This document shows positions 43,893 to 50,101 of a DNA stretch of 50,101 bases, in pieces (positions within the stretch are counted from its first letter, which is position 1; each line of letters starts with the position of its first letter). Under the pieces are notes generated by a model, which saw only the letters and a list, made by a program, of their open reading frames with translations, made no database searches and was not told where the DNA came from. The position numbers and the translations under genes were made by a program. This DNA is from Acidimicrobiales bacterium. Lineage in GTDB: Bacteria; Actinomycetota; Acidimicrobiia; Acidimicrobiales; Palsa-688. The stretch spans positions 1 through 50,101 of the forward strand of contig DASUWA010000006.1 of assembly GCA_036378675.1 (NCBI GenBank). Reading direction: 5' to 3'.

Positions 43893-44564
43893 GTGATTGC
43901 CGCGGGCGACTGTCGCCACGGCGCGCGTCGCCTACTTCGCCGCGCCGAAGCTGGAATCGACAGGGATGCCGGCTTCTCAGTGATCGACCTGGTGATGGGG
44001 ATGACGGTAATAGCGATCGTGATGTTGAGTCTCACCTATGTGATGGTCAACTCGGTCGTCGACGTCGCCTTCAACCGCCAGCGCTCAACAGCCCTGACAC
44101 TCGCCAACCAGGCGACCGAAGAGGTTCGCTCACTCTCCCCCGGCGTCATCACGAACGGGATGAAGGGTGCCGCTGACGCAACCTGGTCCCAGGATCCCAA
44201 TGTCGCCGGAAACTGCTTCGAGCAGCAACCTCTTGATGTGAACGGAGCCAAGGCGGCGACAAGTTGCGGTACCACAACCTGGACCACCCCAACTTGCCCC
44301 ACAGTGGTGAACGGCCCCCCCACTGCGTCGAGCCTCGCACTCGGCGCTCCCCTCTCACCGCATCTCGCCTGCTATTCAGTCGGAGGTCGGACCTATGGGG
44401 TGGCCGTCTACCTCACCGGCGACCCGAATACCCCACCTCTGACCGCGTGGGCGGTGGTTTGGTGGCTCAACCCCGCGCGGACTGGTTTGGAGAACCACGT
44501 CGTCACCAACCTGTCGCTCTCGGACTGTCTACTGGTGGGTACGACCTGTGGGGCGACGTCGTGA
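43893..44564 (+). CDS. Prepilin-like protein (type IV pilin N-terminus)
   Basis: 223 aa, probably a secreted minor pilin or pseudopilin. After a basic leader, DAGFSVIDLVMG fits the prepilin peptidase site G|F with Asp at +5 in place of the usual Glu, followed by a ~22-residue hydrophobic helix (about 30-55). The rest is Thr/Pro/Cys-containing and unfamiliar (Cys pairs near 108-140 and at the C-terminus). GTG 43893 has GGGGG 5 nt upstream. It overlaps the next gene as GTGA. No pilus motor or prepilin peptidase gene is in the window. Confidence 0.82.
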   Translation: MIAAGDCRHGARRLLRRAEAGIDRDAGFSVIDLVMGMTVIAIVMLSLTYVMVNSVVDVAFNRQRSTALTLANQATEEVRSLSPGVITNGMKGAADATWSQDPNVAGNCFEQQPLDVNGAKAATSCGTTTWTTPTCPTVVNGPPTASSLALGAPLSPHLACYSVGGRTYGVAVYLTGDPNTPPLTAWAVVWWLNPARTGLENHVVTNLSLSDCLLVGTTCGATS

Positions 44565-45115
44565 TCGGCCGTCGCAGAGGATGCCACGAGGAGGGGTTCA
44601 CCCTCGTCGAGGTGGTGCTGAGCGCAGCCTTGCTGGTGGTCGTACTGGCGATAGTCGGCAATTACCTGATCAGCGCCAACAGAACCGTGTCTCAGAGCAC
44701 TGCGCAGCAGAACGACAGCGCCGCCGCCCAACGGGCGTTGGGCCTTCTCGAAGCCAACATTCGCTTCGCGTGCGACATGTCGATAAACGCCGGAACTCTT
44801 TACGTGGCGAACACCGGAGTCAACTGCACCAATTCGTCGCAGCCTGCGTGCGCCGAGTGGTCGACGTCCGCGGGACAACTCACTGAGAAGACATCGATCA
44901 CAGGAAGTGGAGTTGTAGCAAGCGGTGTAAGCGCCCTGTCATTTACACAAAGCAGTCAGTACAACGGGCTCGTCACTGTCCAGTTCACCCTCAAGCAGCC
45001 GCAAGACCAGGGCTCGGATACGTCGGGAGCCACGGTGAACCAAACGCTGACAGCCCGGAACATGTCGCACTCGGTACAGACGGGAACGGTGGTAAGCGCA
45101 TGCGTGGGAATCTGA
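44561..45115 (+). CDS. Prepilin-like protein with N-terminal methylation motif
   Basis: 184 aa from GTG 44561, overlapping the previous stop as GTGA. The leader MIGRRRGCHEEG is followed by FTLVEVVLSAALLVVV, a classic type IV prepilin site (G|F, Glu at +5) and hydrophobic helix. It resembles PilV/PilW-type minor pilins. The remainder has two close Cys (about 87 and 94) and Ser/Thr-rich strands. The longer frame to the left is shadow of the preceding gene. It overlaps the third gene by 16 nt. Confidence 0.85.
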   Translation: MIGRRRGCHEEGFTLVEVVLSAALLVVVLAIVGNYLISANRTVSQSTAQQNDSAAAQRALGLLEANIRFACDMSINAGTLYVANTGVNCTNSSQPACAEWSTSAGQLTEKTSITGSGVVASGVSALSFTQSSQYNGLVTVQFTLKQPQDQGSDTSGATVNQTLTARNMSHSVQTGTVVSACVGI

Positions 45116-46740
45116 GGCGTTCACGTCATCCCCGGAGTCGCGCAGATACCGGGATGGCGATGTTGGCCGCAGTCATCTGCATGTTGGTCATCATTAGCCT
45201 CACGGCGTTGGCCGTACAGCAATCGGTCGGGAGCCTCTCCGGATTCGCTCAGGGTCGCAAGCTGTTGCAAACCGTCGACGCGGCCGAAACCGGCTTGCAG
45301 AGCGAGATCAGCTCGATCCAACACTGGCTTTCGGCACCAACCGGCACCGTGCCTTGCCAGGGTGGCTCGCCGATCGCCGGTCTTCCGAGCGGAGGTTGGC
45401 TACCCGCCGGCTCGGGTCCCGCCGACTCGGTCAGAAACGCGGCAAGCCTGGGTTACTACACGCTTTCTGTCGCCACGTACACCACCCAACCTTCGGGCGC
45501 GTCTGCGGAGCTTCCCCCGTCTTCGGCCTGCTACAACAACTCGATTCCTACTCCCACAGGACTTACGTCCTGGTACGTCATCGCACAGGCCAAGGGAGTC
45601 ACGTCCGCAATTACCGGTGGGAGTGCGGCGATGGGCAGGACGCTACAAGCGCTACTGCTGGTGCACGACAACGCGTCGCTTGCGGGCTTTCATCGGCCTA
45701 ATGGCGGGCAGCGGGCCGCGAATGGGATCAGACTGATCGGCTTTTACAGCAGCGGATCCAGCACGTATACGTCGAACGCCTCGTCACAGGCGTTCAACCT
45801 CAGTTCCTCATTTTTAGGCGGAGCCTCGGCCCCGGTGAACCCTGCTCCGACGTCCGCTTCGTACAGCGGATCGGGTCCGCCCGACCAGAACGTCGTGTGC
45901 CCGAGCACCCAGGCAGGTTGCACCCCGGCATCGTCGGCGCAACCGTCTGCCAACCTTCTGTCGAATGAGTCTTGGTTGACCACGGGAGGTCTTGCGCAGT
46001 ACGCAGAGGCCGATTCGTCTGGCTCCTCGGCGTCTTGCTCGGGCTTGGTGGCTTCCCCGGGGTCAATTCAGGTCGGATCCTCCAATCCGTCCTGCACAAC
46101 TTCGGGAAGCCCGAGCGCTACTGGCGTGACGTTCGACCTTTCGAAGATTCCCTCCATTGGTCCCGCACTCAGCTCGCTCGCCGACGTAACCCTTGAAACG
46201 TCGGCGATCACGTCCTCTGCGACTATGGGGACGGCCGGAGCCTCGCCTGGCGGCACCGCCTCGCTCGGCAACCTCTACGTACGAGTATCAATTCCTCTGG
46301 GTGCGACAGCAACCATTGCGGTGAGCGTCGGCAGCGGGCCCAACCAGGACCTGATGGGAGCGGTGACCGCCGCCATCAGCAGCGATTCGGGAGTCCTGGG
46401 TCTGATCACATCAAACCTCGTCTCGACCCTCAAGACGACGCTCGCACTGACTTCCGACTATCAGTCGACCAACAACGGGATCTTTTCGGTGAGCGCGATC
46501 CACGTGACGGTCCTCAGCGGGACGGCCATCGGCGCCGCAGCAGACCTCGCCCTGAGCCAAGTGGGTCCGAACACCTTCACCTCGGGTAGCACGCCCACGA
46601 CGACGACGGTGCCATCTACGACTACCACCACAGCACCGAGCAGCACGAGCACGACGTCGGTTCCGTCGGCTACGACCACGACGACGGCCCCGGTGGTTCC
46701 GAACAGCCTGAGCATCGTTTGGATCCGGCAGGTCGCGTAA
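45100..46740 (+). CDS. Large secreted pilus-associated (PilX-like) protein
   Basis: 546 aa. An N-terminal basic leader and hydrophobic helix (GMAMLAAVICMLVIISLTAL, ~18-37) resemble PilX N-termini that precede the Cys-free coiled AAETGLQSEI segment. The central ~400 residues are Ser/Gly/Ala-rich beta-type sequence I do not recognise. Residues about 490-530 are a Thr/Ser/Pro linker, and the protein ends with NSLSIVWIRQVA, a hydrophobic strand. The layout suggests an exported tip or adhesin-like protein (inference). It converges on nusB with only 4 nt between stops. Confidence 0.8.
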   Translation: MRGNLRRSRHPRSRADTGMAMLAAVICMLVIISLTALAVQQSVGSLSGFAQGRKLLQTVDAAETGLQSEISSIQHWLSAPTGTVPCQGGSPIAGLPSGGWLPAGSGPADSVRNAASLGYYTLSVATYTTQPSGASAELPPSSACYNNSIPTPTGLTSWYVIAQAKGVTSAITGGSAAMGRTLQALLLVHDNASLAGFHRPNGGQRAANGIRLIGFYSSGSSTYTSNASSQAFNLSSSFLGGASAPVNPAPTSASYSGSGPPDQNVVCPSTQAGCTPASSAQPSANLLSNESWLTTGGLAQYAEADSSGSSASCSGLVASPGSIQVGSSNPSCTTSGSPSATGVTFDLSKIPSIGPALSSLADVTLETSAITSSATMGTAGASPGGTASLGNLYVRVSIPLGATATIAVSVGSGPNQDLMGAVTAAISSDSGVLGLITSNLVSTLKTTLALTSDYQSTNNGIFSVSAIHVTVLSGTAIGAAADLALSQVGPNTFTSGSTPTTTTVPSTTTTTAPSSTSTTSVPSATTTTTAPVVPNSLSIVWIRQVA

Positions 46741-46744
46741 GCCG

Positions 46745-47182
46745 TTAGCGTTCGCTGTTGTTCTGATCCTTTGTGCGAACGTCGCTGGCGATAGCCGCCA
46801 GAACCCCGTTCACGAATCGGCCCGACTCATCGGTGGAGTACTGGCCTGCTAGCTCGACGGCTTCGGAAATAACCGCTGCCGTCGGGATGTCGGGCCGATG
46901 GCACAACTCGTAGGTGGCGAGCCGGAGCAACGTCAGGTCCACCACCGGCATGCGGTCCAGGGCCCAGTCGATCGAGTGAGACCCGATCAGGGCATCCAGT
47001 TCGTCGAGCGACGAGTCGACTCCGCGCACTAGGTCGGCCGTGAAGTCGTCCGGCGGAACTGGCAGATCGTCGAGGACCGCTAGCGCCGGCAAACCCTTTG
47101 CTGATGCTTCATACAGTAGAGACAGCGCTCGCTCTCGAGCTTGCCGCCGGCTTCCGTGCGAAGGGGACGAGCCGGTCGTCAA
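46745..47182 (-). CDS. nusB: Transcription antitermination factor NusB
   Basis: 145 aa, all-helical RNA-binding protein of the rRNA antitermination complex, acting at boxA (see 1361-1380). Family stretches: SRRQARERALSLLYEA (~11-26), the DRMPVVDLTLLRLATYEL stretch and FVNGVLAAIA. TTG 47182 overlaps the efp stop as TTGA. The efp-nusB pairing is typical of actinobacteria. Confidence 0.96.
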   Translation of the reverse strand: MTTGSSPSHGSRRQARERALSLLYEASAKGLPALAVLDDLPVPPDDFTADLVRGVDSSLDELDALIGSHSIDWALDRMPVVDLTLLRLATYELCHRPDIPTAAVISEAVELAGQYSTDESGRFVNGVLAAIASDVRTKDQNNSER

Positions 47183-47748
47183 TCTCCTGCCCGGCCGAGG
47201 TATTCACCGGACCGGGTATCGACCTTGATCTTGTCGCCCGGATTGATGAAGAGCGGCACCTGAACCTGAATGCCTGTCTCGAGCACGGCCGGCTTGCGGG
47301 CGCCTGAAACCCGGTCACCTTGGACGCCAGGCTCCGTCTCGGTCACTGTCAGGTCGACTCCCGCCGGAAGGTCGACTCCCACGATCTCACCCCCGTACAT
47401 CTGGAGCACGACCGAGTTCCCTTCCTTCAAGTACTGCGCCGAAGACCCGAGGCTCGCCCGCGGCGCGTTCATCTGCTCGTAGTCGGTCGTGTCCATGAAG
47501 ACGAACGCGTCCCCGTCGAGGTACAGGTACTGCATCTCCCGCTTGTCGATCATCGCCTGCTCGAGCTTCTCGTCGGCACGGTAGGTGCGCTCGATGACGG
47601 CGCCGGTGCGCACGTTCTTCAGCTTCGTGCGCACGAACGCCCCGCCCTTGCCAGGCTTGACGTGCTGGAACTCGACAACAGAAAAAAGACCCTCCGGGAG
47701 GTCCAGGGACATCCCGTTCTTCAGATCATTGGTGGATACGGCGGGCAT
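47179..47748 (-). CDS. efp: Elongation factor P
   Basis: Relieves ribosome stalling at proline runs. 189 aa with three beta-barrel domains. The tip loop KPGKGGAF carries Lys34, the position modified in some bacteria; no modification enzyme is in the window. The C-terminal signature region is GVDLTVTETEPGVQGD and ETGIQVQVPLFINPGDKI. ATG 47748 shares one base with the pepP stop (TGATG). Poly-Pro stretches in proteins here (infC tail) are plausible clients. Confidence 0.98.
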   Translation of the reverse strand: MPAVSTNDLKNGMSLDLPEGLFSVVEFQHVKPGKGGAFVRTKLKNVRTGAVIERTYRADEKLEQAMIDKREMQYLYLDGDAFVFMDTTDYEQMNAPRASLGSSAQYLKEGNSVVLQMYGGEIVGVDLPAGVDLTVTETEPGVQGDRVSGARKPAVLETGIQVQVPLFINPGDKIKVDTRSGEYLGRAGD

Positions 47749-48869
47749 CAGGGCAGGTCCTTCGGAGTGCTGGTCAACGGTCTGCAGCCATCTTCGGTCA
47801 CCACGACGGTGTCCTCGATTCGGACACCCCCGAGTCCGGGAAGGTAGACCCCGGGCTCCACGGTGACGACGTGGCCGGCTTCAAGTGTATCCGTCGACGT
47901 CGCAGCCACAGATGGGGCCTCGTGGATGTCAAGCCCCACCCCGTGACCAGTCCCGTGAACGAAGGCATCAGCCCAGCCCGCTTCGGCGATCACTTCCCGG
48001 CAGGCCTTGTCCACGTCCGAGCACTTCACGCCGGGCCCCACGGCCACCACGCCGGCAGCCTGGCTCGCCATGACAACTTCGACCGCTCTGCGTAGATCGG
48101 GATGCCCGATGCCGCCCGTCCAAACGGTTCGGGTCATGTCCGAGCAGTAGCCATCTACCAGGGCGCCGAAGTCGAGGACGATCGGGTAGCCCTTCTCGAT
48201 CCTGTCAAGGCCTGGGCGGTGGTGGGGCATGGCGGCGTTCGGACCTGCTGCGACGATCGTCTCGAACGAGGGCCCGGTCGCACCGAGCTCTCGCATCTCG
48301 AAGTCGAGTATCCGGGCGAACTCCGCTTCGGTTGGGTTCTCTGACAGGCGCGGCCGGATTAGCGACAGTGCTTGGTCCGCGATCCGGCACGCTTCTGCGA
48401 TCCTGGCGATCTCGCCTTCGTCCTTGATTCGGCGGAGATCCTCGACCAGTCCGATAGTCGGCAGCAGTTCCGCGGACGGGAACCAATCGCTATCCAACGC
48501 GCGCTGCCGGGCCCAGCTGATGTGGGCCGCTTCGAGTCCAAGACTGCCAAGTCCCTGGGCAAGTTCCTGGGCGGCCTCCTTCTGCTTCGCGGCACCGGCT
48601 ACCACGACTCTCGCCGCCACGCCAGCCTTTGCGAGCTGCTCATGGGCTTGAGTGTCGTACCGCCCGTCGGTGACCAGCACAGTTTCGTCTGGAAGCACGA
48701 AGAGCATCCCAGCCGACCCGGTAAATCCGGTGAGGTAGCGAACATTGGTAAGGCTGGTGATGAGCAGCGCCTCCGGGGGGGCAACCACGGGACTGTCCCC
48801 CCCGACATGGCTCGCCATCGCCTGCCGGAGACGATCGAGTCGGCCTGCCTGGTCCATCGGCGCAAGCAT
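47748..48869 (-). CDS. pepP: Xaa-Pro aminopeptidase (M24 family)
   Basis: 373 aa from ATG 48869, which shares one base with the aroQ stop (TGATG). N-terminal creatinase-like domain (1-~140), then the pita-bread fold with metal ligands Asp in LDFGALVDGYCSDMTR (two), His in GTGHGVGLDIHE, Glu in VTVEPGVY and Glu in GVRIEDTV. The efp-neighbour M24 peptidase is conserved in many bacteria. Substrate assignment is by family. Confidence 0.93.
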   Translation of the reverse strand: MLAPMDQAGRLDRLRQAMASHVGGDSPVVAPPEALLITSLTNVRYLTGFTGSAGMLFVLPDETVLVTDGRYDTQAHEQLAKAGVAARVVVAGAAKQKEAAQELAQGLGSLGLEAAHISWARQRALDSDWFPSAELLPTIGLVEDLRRIKDEGEIARIAEACRIADQALSLIRPRLSENPTEAEFARILDFEMRELGATGPSFETIVAAGPNAAMPHHRPGLDRIEKGYPIVLDFGALVDGYCSDMTRTVWTGGIGHPDLRRAVEVVMASQAAGVVAVGPGVKCSDVDKACREVIAEAGWADAFVHGTGHGVGLDIHEAPSVAATSTDTLEAGHVVTVEPGVYLPGLGGVRIEDTVVVTEDGCRPLTSTPKDLP

Positions 48870-49336
48870 CAGGACGACTCGTTCTTGAGACGCTCCGCGA
48901 CGGCTTCTATAGCCAACCGGTATCCTTCGCCGCCGAACCCGGCTATCACCCCCGTTGCGACCGGCGCGACCACAGACGTCGAGCGCCACGACTCCCGTGC
49001 CGCCGGGTTCGAAAGGTGGAGCTCAACAACAGTTCCTTCGAAGGCCGCGAGCGCATCGTGAAGTGACCAGGCGTAATGGGTGAATGCGCCTGCGTTGATG
49101 ACTATCGCCGCCGCCTTTCCCCGGGCGGCGTGAATGAGATCGACCAGTTCTCCCTCGTGGTTGGACTGGTGATGTTCAACTGCGAGCCCGAGTCGGGCGG
49201 CGGTCGCTTCCGCTAGTCGGACGTGATCGGCCAAGGTGGCGGTCCCGTAGACGTCGGGCTCGCGTTCACCCAACAGGTTCAGATTGGGCCCAGAGAGAAG
49301 AAGGACAACCGAACGCTGGTCACCGGCCGAGGTCAA
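48869..49336 (-). CDS. aroQ: 3-dehydroquinate dehydratase, type II
   Basis: Third shikimate step. 155 aa. GPNLNLLGEREPDVYG (~16-31) carries the active-site loop with Arg and Tyr; QSNHEGELVDLIH, VINAGAFTHYAWSLHDAL and the general-acid His in ELHLSN (~106) are present. Downstream, NPAARESWR replaces the more usual NxHxREExR, a modest divergence. It overlaps aroB by 4 nt. Confidence 0.95.
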   Translation of the reverse strand: MTSAGDQRSVVLLLSGPNLNLLGEREPDVYGTATLADHVRLAEATAARLGLAVEHHQSNHEGELVDLIHAARGKAAAIVINAGAFTHYAWSLHDALAAFEGTVVELHLSNPAARESWRSTSVVAPVATGVIAGFGGEGYRLAIEAVAERLKNESS

Positions 49337-50101
49337 CTGGCGATCTCCTCCAGAGCAGCTCTGACATCTGGCTCTGGAACATTACGCACGACCTGAAGCC
49401 CATCGGGTCCGTCGAGAACAAAGGTAAGCCCGCTAGAAGTGACCTTCTTATCCTTCCCCATGATCGCCACCAATGCATTTGGGTCGGAGTCCGGAGGAAG
49501 CCTCGATGGCAGGTCATAGTCGCATATGAGTTTCTCGTGCTCCGCGACCCGGGCGTCGTCGATACGACCGAGCCTCCGGGCGAGGTGGGCGGCGTAAACG
49601 AGTCCAATTGCCACCGCCTCACCGTGGCGAAGGTTATAAACGCCGGCGGTTTCGATGGCGTGAGCCAACGTGTGTCCATAGTTGAGCAGGGCACGCTGAC
49701 CGCTCTCCCGTTCGTCCGCCCCGACGATCGCTGCCTTACACGACACGCAAGCCGCGACGGCATCATCGAGAGCCATATCACGTAGTCCTTCGACTCCGAG
49801 AAACGCATACTTGGCCATCTCACCCAACCCGCTCCGGTACTCACGGGGGCGAAGAGTGGTGAGGGTTTCGGTGTCACAGAGAACTGCGTCTGGCTGCCAG
49901 AAGGCACCTACGAGATTCTTGCCCTCGGGCAGGTTGACCCCCGTCTTTCCGCCGATCGCGGCGTCGACCTGGCCAAGCAGGGTCGTGGGGACGTGGATCA
50001 CGGCCAGGCCCCGGTGATACACCGCAGCAGCGAACCCCGCGACGTCGGTTACAACTCCTCCGCCGACCGCAACGACGACGTCCGCTCGGGTCAGCCCCCA
50101 C
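49333..50101 (-). CDS. aroB: 3-dehydroquinate synthase (5' end cut by window)
   Basis: Second shikimate step. The C-terminal ~256 residues are visible; the reading frame continues past the right edge. NAD loop GGGVVTDVAGFAAAVYHRG (50 nt from the edge), then PTTLLGQVDAAIGGKTG, GEMAKYA with a metal Glu, NYGHTLAHAIE with a metal His and the RHGEAVAIG His. A GTG at 50022 is not the true start, since the conserved NAD loop lies upstream of it. aroK and aroC probably follow outside the window. Confidence 0.97.
   Translation of the reverse strand, partial: WGLTRADVVVAVGGGVVTDVAGFAAAVYHRGLAVIHVPTTLLGQVDAAIGGKTGVNLPEGKNLVGAFWQPDAVLCDTETLTTLRPREYRSGLGEMAKYAFLGVEGLRDMALDDAVAACVSCKAAIVGADERESGQRALLNYGHTLAHAIETAGVYNLRHGEAVAIGLVYAAHLARRLGRIDDARVAEHEKLICDYDLPSRLPPDSDPNALVAIMGKDKKVTSSGLTFVLDGPDGLQVVRNVPEPDVRAALEEIAS

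Overview
The window is high-GC bacterial DNA with tightly packed genes, most of them on the minus strand. An actinobacterial integration-host-factor gene (mihF), a degenerate actinobacterial-type PriA, a DUF1844 protein and the character of the 16S sequence point to Actinomycetota. The class Acidimicrobiia fits best, but that is inference from remembered sequence character, not a search. Nearly all content is core metabolism and translation. There is no phage, transposase, CRISPR array or tRNA gene that I can see.

Layout from left to right. (1) 1-1660: the 5' three quarters of a 16S rRNA gene (minus strand), with its leader, a boxA-like site and a near-consensus promoter. (2) 1662-3669: a secreted NlpC/P60 hydrolase and a 3-methyladenine DNA glycosylase. 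(3) 3656-10771: an arginine operon read argC-argB-argD-argF-argR-argG-argH, with an ARG-box-like palindrome in its promoter and no argJ. (4) 10839-18151: infC-rpmI-rplT-rRNA methyltransferase-histidine kinase-pheS-pheT. The infC leader carries an intrinsic terminator that looks like an attenuator. (5) 18330-20111: a DUF1844 gene (plus strand), a small cold-shock-like protein and a solitary hisG. (6) 20252-27644: def-fmt-rsmB-rpe-mogA-ribD-ribE-ribBA-ribH. (7) 27677-28836: two plus-strand RNA methyltransferase genes. (8) 28840-43612: one very long minus-strand run, pyrR-pyrB-pyrC-carA-carB-pyrD-pyrF-mihF-gmk-rpoZ-coaBC-metK-priA, preceded by a PyrR-binding RNA hairpin. (9) 43893-46740: three plus-strand prepilin-like genes. 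(10) 46745-50101: aroB (cut by the window end)-aroQ-pepP-efp-nusB.

The most unusual signals concern translation initiation. Upstream of gmk and of the plus-strand trmH-like gene, a 14-nt unit containing the start codon is tandemly repeated. Each repeat makes a 5-codon micro-ORF whose stop overlaps the next start by 4 nt, so ribosomes could pass down a relay into the gene. Less regular micro-ORF bridges lie between argG/argH, metK/priA, carA/carB, rsmB/rpe and pyrC/carA. Three translation genes have no ATG, GTG or TTG where conservation places their start: infC appears to use ATA, while fmt and a TrmH-family gene appear to use CTG behind good Shine-Dalgarno sequences. In the pyr leader, the PyrR hairpin abuts the Shine-Dalgarno of a pyrR reading frame that runs through an intrinsic terminator, suggesting one switch that couples translational repression to attenuation. 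A hairpin-forming 72-nt repeat encodes the C-terminal tail of rpe and recurs before carA.

Many gene junctions are 4-nt ATGA, GTGA or TTGA overlaps, so translational coupling is probably the general rule in this genome.
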